64,000 nt of DNA from Arthrobacter sp. N199823 (GTDB taxonomy: Bacteria; Actinomycetota; Actinomycetes; Actinomycetales; Micrococcaceae). The translations under genes were made by a program, and so were the position numbers. The notes under the pieces were generated by a model. It was not told the origin of the DNA and made no database searches. It worked only from the letters and a program-made list of their open reading frames with translations. Positions within the stretch are counted from its first letter, which is position 1; each line of letters opens with the position of its first letter. The stretch spans positions 248,001 through 312,000 of the forward strand of contig NZ_PJIN01000003.1 in the NCBI RefSeq assembly GCF_002929705.1, read 5' to 3'. Shown one piece after another: positions 42,428-50,301 of this stretch.

Positions 42428-43329
42428 CACAGTCCCTGGGCGATGCCTCCGCCTCCGCCACCCGCATCCTCCCCAGCAGCTCCCCTCGCTCGCAAGCTCG
42501 CGACGGGGCCCTCGCCGCCGGGGCCCCACCAGGCAACGCACTCCGGCCCGAGGACATCGCCCTGGCCGCACAACAGGGTGCCGCGAAACCCGGTGAGGAC
42601 GTGGCCAACTACGCGTTGCGCCTTGGTGATGACGCGCTGATTCTGGCACAGCGCCTGGCACACTGGATTTCCCGTGCCCCAGAGTTGGAGGAAGACGTGG
42701 CGCTGGGCAACATCGCCCTCGACCAATTGGGCCACGCCCGATCCTTCCTTACTTACGCGGGCAGTGCATGGGGCAAGACTGAGGATGAGCTCGCCTATTT
42801 CCGTCGCGAACCGGAATTCCGTTCCGCCCACCTTTTTGAGCAGCCCAACGGCGATTTTGCGGCCACTATTGCCCGCCAGTTCATCGTGGCCAACTACCAG
42901 TTCCCGCTCTACCGGGCCTTGGTCAACTCCAGCGACCCCTTGCTGGCTGCCATCGCCGCGAAGGCGGTCAAGGAGGTCGACTATCACCGCGACCACAGCA
43001 CTCAGTGGGTGTTGCGCCTGGCCGGCGGCACCGAGGAATCGCGGCGCCGCATGATCGCCGGGTTGAAACTGATGTGGCCATTTGTTGGCGAGCTGTTCGA
43101 GGACGATGCCTTGACAGCGCGACTCGGCGATGCCGGGGTCGTGCCCTCCAGCCTGAAAGCGGAGTTTGACCGGGCCACGGCGGAGGTCCTGGACGAGGCT
43201 GAACTGGACGTCTCCGCCTATCCCATGGCCACGGGCGGGGGCAGGCAAGGCCGCCATTCCGAGCACCTGGGATTTGTGCTGGCCGAGCTGCAGGTGCTGG
43301 CGCGCGAATTCCCCGGGGCAAGCTGGTGA
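42424..43329 (+). CDS. paaC: 1,2-phenylacetyl-CoA epoxidase subunit C
   Basis: Structural ferritin-like subunit that pairs with PaaA. It has 301 residues, about 50 more than the enterobacterial protein because of an Ala/Ser/Pro-rich N-terminal tail (about 1-45). The core has NYALRLGDDALILAQRLAHW, LDQLGHARSFLTYAG, EFRSAHLFEQPNGDFAATIA and VKEVDYHRDHSTQWVLRLAG, each typical of PaaC. The C-terminal GRQGRHSEHLGFVLAELQVL ends close to the stop. Tightly overlapped with paaB and paaD. A start after the low-complexity tail cannot be excluded, but the 4-bp overlap favours the listed one. Confidence 0.95.
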   Translation: MTQSLGDASASATRILPSSSPRSQARDGALAAGAPPGNALRPEDIALAAQQGAAKPGEDVANYALRLGDDALILAQRLAHWISRAPELEEDVALGNIALDQLGHARSFLTYAGSAWGKTEDELAYFRREPEFRSAHLFEQPNGDFAATIARQFIVANYQFPLYRALVNSSDPLLAAIAAKAVKEVDYHRDHSTQWVLRLAGGTEESRRRMIAGLKLMWPFVGELFEDDALTARLGDAGVVPSSLKAEFDRATAEVLDEAELDVSAYPMATGGGRQGRHSEHLGFVLAELQVLAREFPGASW

Positions 43330-43883
43330 TCGCCGTGGACACCCTCTCGCCAACGTCCCACACAACTGCGCAGCAGGCAGTTTGGGACATTGCCGCCCGC
43401 GTCTGTGACCCCGAAATTCCCGTGCTGACCATCGCCGACCTTGGCATCCTGCGCGCCGTTGAGGTGTACGACGCCGACGGGCCGGGTGCCGCTGCCGGAA
43501 AGCCTTCTGTCCGGATCACCATCACGCCCACCTACACAGGTTGCCCGGCCATGGACGCCATCCGTGCGGATCTCGCCACGGTCTTCGCCGCCGAAGGGTA
43601 CCCCCAAGTAGAGGTGCTCACCGTGCTGGCCCCTGCCTGGACCACTGACTGGATGAGTGCCGAGGGCCGGACCAAACTGGAACAGTATGGCATCGCGGCA
43701 CCCAGCGGGCATTCCACCGCGGGAGGCCACAGCGGCCCGGTCCGGTTGGCCCTGCAGGTCAAATGCCCACAGTGCAGTTCCCTGAACACTAAGGAACTGA
43801 CCCGCTTCGGCTCCACGTCCTGCAAGGCGCTGTACGTCTGCCAAGACTGCAAGGAACCCTTCGATTACTTCAAGGTGCTGTGA
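43326..43883 (+). CDS. paaD: PaaD, iron-sulfur assembly-type maturation protein of the epoxidase
   Basis: A 185-residue protein needed for assembly or repair of the epoxidase complex, probably its Fe-S components. It has an N-terminal DUF59/MIP18-like domain (VCDPEIPVLTIADLGILRAV, then TPTYTGCPAMDAIR). The C-terminal zinc-ribbon-like part has Cys pairs in VKCPQCSSLNT and YVCQDCKEPFDYFKVL. The start is GTG at 43326, overlapping the paaC stop (GTGA). The stop overlaps the paaE start (TGATG). Both Cys pairs are intact. Confidence 0.94.
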   Translation: MIAVDTLSPTSHTTAQQAVWDIAARVCDPEIPVLTIADLGILRAVEVYDADGPGAAAGKPSVRITITPTYTGCPAMDAIRADLATVFAAEGYPQVEVLTVLAPAWTTDWMSAEGRTKLEQYGIAAPSGHSTAGGHSGPVRLALQVKCPQCSSLNTKELTRFGSTSCKALYVCQDCKEPFDYFKVL

Positions 43884-45091
43884 TGACCGTCCCCGTTGAT
43901 GCCACCGCCCGGCGCAAAACCTCCTTCCACGAGCTGACCGTGGCCCAGGTCCGCCGGCTCACTGACGACGCCATCGAGGTGACCTTCGCCGTGCCGGCCG
44001 AACTAGCAGGCTACTACGACTACCTACCCGGCCAGTATGTGGCCCTGCGCGTCCACATGCCGGATGCCACGGGCGTGGATCGGGAGCTCCGCCGCAGCTA
44101 CTCCATCTGCGCGGTCCCCGCCCAGTTCGACGACGGCAGCTCCGAAATCAAGGTGGCCATCAAGCGCGACCTCGGCGGGGAATTCTCCACCTGGGCCAAC
44201 TCGGAACTTGCCGCGGGGGCGCTCATGGAGGTTATGAGCCCCATGGGCGCGTTCATCTCCAAGCACGTCGGCGCCAACCGTGACGGTGCCGTCTCCAACG
44301 TGCTCAACAGCATGAACCACCCGGAAGACATGGTCCGCTCAGCCGGAACGTATGTGGCCATAGCGGCAGGCTCCGGCATCACGCCCGTCATGGCCCTGGC
44401 ACGATCGCTGCTGTCCGGAGACCCGGAGACCCGCTTTGATTTGGTGTACGCCAATAAGGCCACCATGGACATCATGTTCCTGGAGGAGCTGGCGGATTTG
44501 AAGGACAGATATCCGCAGCGATTCGCCCTCCACCACGTGCTGTCCCGCGAACAACGCATCGCCCCCGTCATGAGCGGACGCCTCGACGCCGCCAAATTGG
44601 AGGCGCTGCTGGGTACAGCAATCCACACCGACGACGTCGACGAATGGTTCCTGTGCGGCCCGTTCGAGCTGGTCCAACTGTGCCGCGATGTCCTCGCCGC
44701 CCGCGGGGTGCCGACGGCGCAGGTCCGCTTTGAGCTGTTCACCACGGGCCGTCCCGACCGCCCCGAAGGGCAGGCCGGCCGGCCCGTTCTGGTGGACGAA
44801 TCCGAGGAAACGTACAAGATCACGTTCACCCTGGACGGACTCAAGGCCGACATCCTCAGCCCTACCCACGCCAGGGAATCCATTCTCAACGCCGCATTGC
44901 GCGTGCGCCCCGACGTCCCGTTCGCGTGCGCCGGCGGCGTCTGCGGCACTTGCCGGGCCAAGCTGGTCTACGGCACCGTGGACATGGAGGAAAACTATGC
45001 CCTCGAGCCCGAGGAAGTCGACGCCGGCTATGTTCTCACCTGCCAGTCCCGCCCCACCACGCCCGAAGTCACGGTTGACTACGACGGCTGA
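43883..45091 (+). CDS. paaE: 1,2-phenylacetyl-CoA epoxidase reductase subunit E
   Basis: NADPH-dependent flavin/iron-sulfur reductase feeding electrons to PaaA. It has 402 residues. The ferredoxin-reductase part has the FAD-binding RRSYSICAVP (about 73) and the nucleotide-binding IAAGSGITPVMALARSLLS (about 160). The C-terminal plant-type 2Fe-2S domain has CAGGVCGTCRAKLVYG with its fourth Cys in YVLTCQSRP. The sequence between them contains a ~50-residue segment (NRDGAVSNVLNSMNHPED) longer than in E. coli PaaE. Start chosen at ATG 43883, overlapping the paaD stop; GTG 43880 would add one residue. It closes the five-gene epoxidase operon. Confidence 0.95.
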   Translation: MTVPVDATARRKTSFHELTVAQVRRLTDDAIEVTFAVPAELAGYYDYLPGQYVALRVHMPDATGVDRELRRSYSICAVPAQFDDGSSEIKVAIKRDLGGEFSTWANSELAAGALMEVMSPMGAFISKHVGANRDGAVSNVLNSMNHPEDMVRSAGTYVAIAAGSGITPVMALARSLLSGDPETRFDLVYANKATMDIMFLEELADLKDRYPQRFALHHVLSREQRIAPVMSGRLDAAKLEALLGTAIHTDDVDEWFLCGPFELVQLCRDVLAARGVPTAQVRFELFTTGRPDRPEGQAGRPVLVDESEETYKITFTLDGLKADILSPTHARESILNAALRVRPDVPFACAGGVCGTCRAKLVYGTVDMEENYALEPEEVDAGYVLTCQSRPTTPEVTVDYDG

Positions 45092-45143
45092 CGCCAGGGG
45101 TCTGGGCGGGCGTACGCTGTTCCCATCCAATTAAGGAGCCCTC

Positions 45144-45926
45144 ATGATTGAGCTTTCCATTGCCGACGGCGTCGCCGAGATCGTCCTGGACGCCCCCTAC
45201 AAGCTCAATGCGCTGGATGAGACTGCCTTGGTGGATCTCAGTGATGCGTACGACGCCGCTGCTGCCGCCGCCTCCGCGGGCACCGTCCGGGCGCTGCTCA
45301 TCCGGGGAGAGGGACGGGCGTTCTGCGCCGGCCGCGACATTGTCGGGGTGGACGGCGCCAACGACGACGCCCGGCGCTACTTGGAGGGTTTGTTGACTCC
45401 GTTGCTGCAGAAGGTGGCAGCCTTTCCTGCCCCCACTTTTGGGGCAGCACAAGGCGCCTGCCTCGGTGTGGGGCTGGGACTGTTGATCGCAACTGACGTG
45501 GTTTATGTGGCGGAAAATGCCAAATTTGGCTCACCCTTTGGCAACCTCGGGGCCACACTGGATTCCGGCGGCCATTGGCTGTTCACAGAACGGCTGGGCG
45601 CGCACCGCACTCTGGATTTGATTTACTCATCCGAGCTCATGAGCGGCGCTGACGCTGTGGCAGCTGGTTTGTTCAGCCGGGCCAAGCCGGCCGAAGACCT
45701 GCTGGACTTCACGCGGGCCGCGGCAGCGAAGGCTGCTGCCGGACCCACCCAAGCCTTCAACGCCAGCAAAACCCTGGTGGCACAAATCCGGGACCGGCGG
45801 CTGGGACTATGGGACGCCGTCGTGCTTGAAAATGCAGCGCAGGTGGCACTGTCGAAAACGGTCGACTACGCGGAAGGATTTGCGGCGTTCACGGCCAAGC
45901 GGAAACCCGAATTTAGGGGGCAGTGA
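45144..45926 (+). CDS. paaG: Enoyl-CoA hydratase/isomerase, probable epoxyphenylacetyl-CoA isomerase
   Basis: A 260-residue crotonase-fold protein. It likely converts ring-1,2-epoxyphenylacetyl-CoA to oxepin-CoA. IRGEGRAFCAGRDIVGVD holds the oxyanion hole, and FGAAQGACLGVGLGLLIATD replaces the hydratase Glu with non-acidic residues. GNLGATLDSGGHWLFTERLG has the single Asp expected in PaaG-type isomerases (compare 'iPDcGGtw'). That pattern, plus its position 52 bp after paaE with TAAGGAG before the ATG, supports PaaG over a second hydratase. Its 3' end overlaps the convergent membrane-protein gene by 14 bp. Confidence 0.82.
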   Translation: MIELSIADGVAEIVLDAPYKLNALDETALVDLSDAYDAAAAAASAGTVRALLIRGEGRAFCAGRDIVGVDGANDDARRYLEGLLTPLLQKVAAFPAPTFGAAQGACLGVGLGLLIATDVVYVAENAKFGSPFGNLGATLDSGGHWLFTERLGAHRTLDLIYSSELMSGADAVAAGLFSRAKPAEDLLDFTRAAAAKAAAGPTQAFNASKTLVAQIRDRRLGLWDAVVLENAAQVALSKTVDYAEGFAAFTAKRKPEFRGQ

Positions 45927-46488
45927 CGCCTTCGGGTGGGTGAGAGCGGCGGCGGGCTACAAAGGGCCATGCCGCTGTCAGCACGCCGAGCGCCACAAGA
46001 ACGAACGCTTCACCGGGGAAGTCGGCCACGCGGAGGGCAATGGCCGCGGCCAAATAGGGCAGGGCTGCCCACTTCAATGGGGTGTGCTTCAGGCGGCTGC
46101 CCCAGGCAAAGAGCAGGAGCGCAAAGAACAGACTCAGTTCAAAACGGGCCGACCATTCGACGAAGAAGAAGATGCCGCCCACAATCACCAGGACTCCGGC
46201 CGCCGAGATGGTCTGGCGGCGAGCCTCCGCACCCTCCGAGCCTGCCTTTTTGGTGAGGGAGAGTGGCAGCCAGATCAGGGCCGCGCAAAAAGCCGGAAGC
46301 AGCGGTGTCAGAAAGAACACGGGAGCGCTGATGGTGGCCGGGTCGCTCGCGCCCAGAAACAGCATCAGTGCCGAAAGCAGGGCCCCGAGACCGGCAGCCA
46401 TGAAGACCAGTCCGCTCACCGCCGGAGCTTCCTGAACGGCAATGGCGGTTTCGGCAGCTTCTGCCCGGAGTGTGTGGTGATTCTTCAT
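45913..46488 (-). CDS. Hypothetical membrane protein
   Basis: A 191-residue protein with about six hydrophobic segments, e.g. SGLVFMAAGLGALLSALMLF, ISAAGVLVIVGGIFFFVEW and ALPYLAAAIALRV. A polar N-terminal 20 residues and a basic loop (LTKKAGSEGAEARRQ) favour a cytoplasmic N-terminus. I recognise no named family or catalytic motif. It is convergent with paaG and lies 46 bp before the stop of the PEP-mutase-like gene, on the same strand as that gene but downstream of it, so it could be co-transcribed. Function unknown. Confidence 0.7.
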   Translation of the reverse strand: MKNHHTLRAEAAETAIAVQEAPAVSGLVFMAAGLGALLSALMLFLGASDPATISAPVFFLTPLLPAFCAALIWLPLSLTKKAGSEGAEARRQTISAAGVLVIVGGIFFFVEWSARFELSLFFALLLFAWGSRLKHTPLKWAALPYLAAAIALRVADFPGEAFVLVALGVLTAAWPFVARRRSHPPEGVTAP

Positions 46489-46534
46489 GTATCCATCGTC
46501 GCAGCTTTCTCGGCTGCCACAATGCAGCCCCAGA

Positions 46535-47323
46535 TCAGTTCAGGGGACGGGTTCCTTCCGGCAGGGCGCCGTTGTTGAGGAGTGCCGTGGCGGCGTCAGC
46601 CAATGCTGTCAGGGCCACACGCTGTGTCCATGGACCGTAGGAGATTCGCGCCACACCCAACTCCTGAAGTGTGGCCGGAGAAAGTGATCCCGGGACATTG
46701 ATGACGCTCACTTTTCCGTGACCGATACCAGCCACGAGAGCCTTGACGGTGGGCTCATCCAGCTTGCCTGGGACGAAGATGCAGGCGGCGCCCACCTCAA
46801 GATAGGCACGGCCACGTTCAATAGCTGCCTCAAGTACTTCGCGGGGGTCGTGGTCAGCACCGCGCAGGAACGCGTCCGTCCGCGCATTGAGAACAAAGTC
46901 AATGCCTTCGGCAATTCCGGCGTCGGCGGCTTGCTTCATTTGCGCCACGGCCTGCGCGAGCGGGCGCATTTGGTCTTCGATGTTGGCACCTGTGATCCCG
47001 ACGCCGATGGCCCGCCGCACCGTCTCACCCGGATTCCCGTAGCCGGCCTCAAGGTCAGCCGAAACCGGCAGCTCGGTGGCCGCGGCAATGCGGCCAACGG
47101 CTTCGATCATGGTGGCTACCGGGATGTGTTCGCCGTCTTCATAGCCGTAGGATGCGGCAATGGAGTGACTGGCAGTGGCCAGTGCTTGGGTTCCGGGGAG
47201 ATCTGCCACGACCTTGGCCGTGATGGCATCCCAGACATTAATCAACTGCAAGATTTTTGGATCCTGATGAAGTCGGAGTAATTCGGTGGCTTTCGCTGCG
47301 GTATTTGCCGGTGTGGGAGTCAT
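46535..47323 (-). CDS. Isocitrate lyase/PEP mutase superfamily protein
   Basis: A 262-residue TIM-barrel enzyme of the PEP mutase/2-methylisocitrate lyase superfamily, which forms or breaks C-C or C-P bonds on small oxo acids. It has LQLINVWDAITAKVVADLPG, VSADLEAGYGNPGETVRRAI and GITGANIEDQ (metal-binding Asp/Glu), and FVLNARTDAFLRG. The KKCGH-type catalytic loop of true (methyl)isocitrate lyases is missing, so those activities are unlikely. The start at 47323 (MTPTPANTAAKATELLRLH) matches the family; the longer frame to 47602 overlaps the AsnC gene and is rejected. The actual substrate is unknown. It lies 70 bp downstream of the AsnC-type gene on the same strand. Confidence 0.85.
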   Translation of the reverse strand: MTPTPANTAAKATELLRLHQDPKILQLINVWDAITAKVVADLPGTQALATASHSIAASYGYEDGEHIPVATMIEAVGRIAAATELPVSADLEAGYGNPGETVRRAIGVGITGANIEDQMRPLAQAVAQMKQAADAGIAEGIDFVLNARTDAFLRGADHDPREVLEAAIERGRAYLEVGAACIFVPGKLDEPTVKALVAGIGHGKVSVINVPGSLSPATLQELGVARISYGPWTQRVALTALADAATALLNNGALPEGTRPLN

Positions 47324-47366
47324 GGCTTCAGCGTAGCTGCGGCGGGCAAAAGAAAACAGGCACGGT

Positions 47367-47390
47367 AGCTCAGACGGTGGCTCAGACGGT
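47367..47390. repeat. Tandem 12-bp duplication
   Basis: GCTCAGACGGTG occurs twice in direct succession in the short gap between the PEP-mutase-like and AsnC-type genes. A third imperfect GTTCACC follows. Probably simple slippage. Confidence 0.6.
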
Positions 47391-47393
47391 GGT

Positions 47394-47861
47394 TCACCGG
47401 GTGTCGAGGTCCTCGAAGATGAGGTGTGTCTTCGTATCGAGTACGCCGGGCATGGATTGCAGCTGGTCAAAGACCACGCGGCGCAGGCCTTCATTGTCCT
47501 GGGCTCGCACCAGCAAAATGACGTCAAAATCACCGCCAACCAAGGCAATGTGCTCCACCTGGGGGATGGCACGCAACTGCTCCCGCAATTCCCGCCACCC
47601 ATGCTGGCTGACCTTCAAGGTCACGTAAGCGCTCGACTTCAGCCCGGCCTTCACCGGATCAATGAGCGCGGTGAACTTGCTCAACACTCCGGAGGACGTC
47701 AGCCGCCCAATGCGGGCATAGGCGTGGGCGCGTGAAATGTGCACGTTCTGGGCCACTGCGCTGACGGAGCTGCGCCCGTCCCTTGTGAGTTCGGCAAGGA
47801 TGAGCCGGTCGATCTCATCCAGCTGGAGTGATTCCGGGGGCACGGGTGTATTTGAATCCAT
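47394..47861 (-). CDS. Lrp/AsnC-family regulator, probable regulator of the adjacent dehydrogenase operon
   Basis: A 155-residue Lrp/AsnC protein. The N-terminal helix-turn-helix is LDEIDRLILAELTRDGRSSV followed by VHISRAHAYARIGRLTSSGV. The C-terminal RAM/ligand domain runs from about residue 70 and includes EHIALVGGDFDVILLVRAQD. Proteins of this type next to E1/E2 genes (BkdR) sense branched-chain amino acids or their keto acids. The start at 47861 (MDSNTPVPP) is favoured; the longer frame to 48017 would reach into the divergent gene's start. Divergent, with 155 bp between the starts, from the E1alpha gene, which is its probable target; inference from arrangement. Confidence 0.88.
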   Translation of the reverse strand: MDSNTPVPPESLQLDEIDRLILAELTRDGRSSVSAVAQNVHISRAHAYARIGRLTSSGVLSKFTALIDPVKAGLKSSAYVTLKVSQHGWRELREQLRAIPQVEHIALVGGDFDVILLVRAQDNEGLRRVVFDQLQSMPGVLDTKTHLIFEDLDTR

Positions 47862-48016
47862 GGCTCTCCTAGTGATTATGTCTTTCAGGTTAGGGGTAAT
47901 TGAACAAAAGTTCCAGAGTTTTGGGCATCTAAGGCGACAGTCCGTAGGTAATTGCATACTGAATTTAGCGGAATATCTTTGGCTGTTTCTGTTGCTGCGG
48001 AAGGAATGAGTGTTCA

Positions 48017-49234
48017 ATGACGAACCACCCAGAATTTATGGACCACCCGGGGAATGCGGCGTTGCTGACCGGTCAGCATGGTGAATACCTGCTGCCCTCC
48101 CAGAATCCGGTGCAGCTGATCACCCCTGAGGGCGCCATACGCCACCGTGGAGACGGGCACAGCGCCGGGAATTTTAAGGACAGCTATCCCATGCCTTCGG
48201 CGGAAACCTTGCGCCGGGGCTATGCGGGATTGGTGCTTGGGCGGCGGATCAATGAGCAGGCCGGCGCGTTGGTGCGGCAAGGACGTATGGCCGTGTATCC
48301 GTCCTCGCTGGGGCAGGAGGCCTGCCAAGTAGCCGCCTGGATGGTGCTGGAGAGCAGCGACTGGCTGTTCGCCAGCTACCGGGACACCGTCGCCATCATG
48401 GGGCGCGGCGTGAGTGCCGCGGAAGCCTTCGAATCTCTGCGCGGTGACTGGCACAGCGGATTCAACCCGTACGACTACAACACAGCGCTGCCCACCACAC
48501 CCCTGGCCACGCAATTGCTGCACGCCGTTGGTGTGGCACATGCGGCCAAATTGCGCGGCGAGGACACCGTGGTGCTGGCCATGTGCGGCGACGGGGCCAC
48601 CAGTGAGGGCGACTTTCACGAGGCCCTGAACTTTGCCGCCGTCTTCCACGTCCCTGCCGTGTTCCTCATCCAAAACAACCAATACGCAATTTCGGTCCCG
48701 CTCATCCACCAAAACGTTGCCCCGTCCCTGGCCCACAAGGCTATTGGTTACGGCATGCCCGGCGAGCGCGTTGACGGCAATGACCTGGCGGCGCTGCTGA
48801 CGGTGCTGGGTACAGCAGTTGACCGTGCGCGAAAAGGTGGCGGGCCGGCGCTCATCGAGGCGCACACGTACAGGATGGAAGCCCACACCAATGCCGATGA
48901 TTCCACCCGCTACCGCTCCGCCGAGGAGGTGGCGCAATGGGTGCCCAAGGATCCTTTGAAGCGCCTGCGCAAATACCTGTCCGACGCCGGAGAGCTGGGT
49001 TCGGAGCACGAAGAGACTTTCACTGTGGCTGCGGATGGCGTGGCGAAACAGCTGCGCGATGGGCTCAATGCGCCCAGTTCGCCTGATCCGCTGGACATGT
49101 TCCGCTTCGTCTACAGCGAACCCACACCGCAACTACGCAAGCAGAGCCGGCAACTGGCCGCGGAACTGGCGGCTGTGGCGGTTGCTTCTGCCACTACCGC
49201 TGCTGGTGGACATGGAACGGAGGCGAGGTCATGA
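48017..49234 (+). CDS. 2-oxoacid dehydrogenase E1 component alpha subunit (branched-chain type)
   Basis: Thiamine-diphosphate-dependent alpha subunit that decarboxylates a 2-oxo acid and passes the acyl group to E2 lipoate. It has 405 residues. The ThDP motif begins MCGDGATSEGDFHEALNFAA (about 190) and ends with the conserved QNNQYAISVP. The phosphorylation-loop-like HTYRMEAHTNADDSTRY follows (about 280). QGRMAVYPSSLGQEACQV is near the N-terminus. Start at 48017. The length and the divergent AsnC-type regulator point to a branched-chain 2-oxoacid dehydrogenase, important for valine/leucine/isoleucine breakdown and for priming iso/anteiso fatty acids. A pyruvate dehydrogenase is the main alternative. 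It overlaps the beta gene by 4 bp. Confidence 0.9.
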   Translation: MTNHPEFMDHPGNAALLTGQHGEYLLPSQNPVQLITPEGAIRHRGDGHSAGNFKDSYPMPSAETLRRGYAGLVLGRRINEQAGALVRQGRMAVYPSSLGQEACQVAAWMVLESSDWLFASYRDTVAIMGRGVSAAEAFESLRGDWHSGFNPYDYNTALPTTPLATQLLHAVGVAHAAKLRGEDTVVLAMCGDGATSEGDFHEALNFAAVFHVPAVFLIQNNQYAISVPLIHQNVAPSLAHKAIGYGMPGERVDGNDLAALLTVLGTAVDRARKGGGPALIEAHTYRMEAHTNADDSTRYRSAEEVAQWVPKDPLKRLRKYLSDAGELGSEHEETFTVAADGVAKQLRDGLNAPSSPDPLDMFRFVYSEPTPQLRKQSRQLAAELAAVAVASATTAAGGHGTEARS

Positions 49235-50301
49235 CTGCAGTCCCGGCCCTGGCGCCGGTGGAAATCTCCGGACGGCAGGAGCTGACCTTTGCCAAGGCGC
49301 TGAACCTGGCCATGGCAGACGCCATGGCAGAAGATCCCACAGTGCTGGTATTCGGTGAAGACGTGGGCACCCTGGGCGGGGTATTCCGTATCACTGACGG
49401 GCTGAAGAAGCGTTTCGGTGAGGAACGATGCTTTGATACACCGTTGGCCGAATCCGGGATTGTCGGGATGGCCACGGGCATGGCCATCAACGGCATGAGG
49501 CCTGTGGTGGAGATGCAGTTTGACGCCTTCGCGTACCCAGCCTTCGAGCAGATCGCCAGCCATGTGGCCAAGATGGGCAACCGCACCAGAGGCCGGGTCC
49601 GCCTGCCCCTTGTCATCCGCATCCCTTACGCCGGCGGGATAGGGGGAGTGGAGCACCACTGCGATTCTTCGGAAGGCTACTACGTTCAGACTCCGGGACT
49701 GACTGTTCTGACGCCGTCGACCATTTCAGATGCTTACATTTTGTTGCGAGACGCCATTGCCTCCCCGGACCCTGTGGTGTTCATGGAACCGAAGAAGCTG
49801 TACTTTTCCAAGGGCAGCGTGGACGTGGATGACTTGCGGGCACGGTATGCCTCTGCCGCCGGTACGGGAGGTGCGCTCGCCAGCCAGTCAACCATTGGGC
49901 AGGCGGCCGTGATCCGGGCTGGTACTGATGCCACGCTCATCGCCTACGGTCCGTCGGTGGCGCCAGCGCTCGCCGCCGCGGAAACTGCTGCCGCGGAGGG
50001 CCGCTCGCTGCAGGTTATTGATGTCCGGTCCCTGGTCCCTTACGACGAGGCGACCATCGATGCCGCTGTCCGCGCCACCGGCAGGGCCGTGGTCATTGCG
50101 GAAGCTCCGGGTTTCGCCTCGATGGCAGCAGAGATTGCGGCCGGAATTCAGGAGCGTTGTTTTCATTCACTGGCAGCGCCGGTGCTGCGGGTCACAGGCT
50201 TCGATGTCCCCTACCCGGCACCGAAACTTGAACACTATTACCTTCCCGGCGTTGACAGGATTCTGGACGCCGTGGACCAACTGCAATGGGAGCATTCATG
50301 A
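49231..50301 (+). CDS. 2-oxoacid dehydrogenase E1 component beta subunit
   Basis: A 356-residue transketolase-like partner of the alpha subunit, completing the ThDP site at the heterotetramer interface. It has TFAKALNLAMADAMAEDPTV, LVFGEDVGTLGGVFRITDGL, the conserved FDTPLAESGIVGMATGMAIN (Glu that activates ThDP), and RVRLPLVIRIPYAGGIGG with EHHCDSSEGYY. The C-terminal transketolase domain has DVRSLVPYDEATIDAAV. It starts in an ATGA overlap with the alpha gene, and its stop overlaps the E2 start. No unusual residues. Confidence 0.93.
   Translation: MTAVPALAPVEISGRQELTFAKALNLAMADAMAEDPTVLVFGEDVGTLGGVFRITDGLKKRFGEERCFDTPLAESGIVGMATGMAINGMRPVVEMQFDAFAYPAFEQIASHVAKMGNRTRGRVRLPLVIRIPYAGGIGGVEHHCDSSEGYYVQTPGLTVLTPSTISDAYILLRDAIASPDPVVFMEPKKLYFSKGSVDVDDLRARYASAAGTGGALASQSTIGQAAVIRAGTDATLIAYGPSVAPALAAAETAAAEGRSLQVIDVRSLVPYDEATIDAAVRATGRAVVIAEAPGFASMAAEIAAGIQERCFHSLAAPVLRVTGFDVPYPAPKLEHYYLPGVDRILDAVDQLQWEHS

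Noticed and set aside
46535-47602. Longer start for the PEP-mutase-like gene, giving 355 residues
   Set aside because: The extra N-terminus overlaps the AsnC-type gene, and the family N-terminus begins at 47323.
48014-49132. 372-residue minus-strand frame opposite the E1alpha gene
   Set aside because: Shadow frame; E1alpha motifs on the plus strand are complete.
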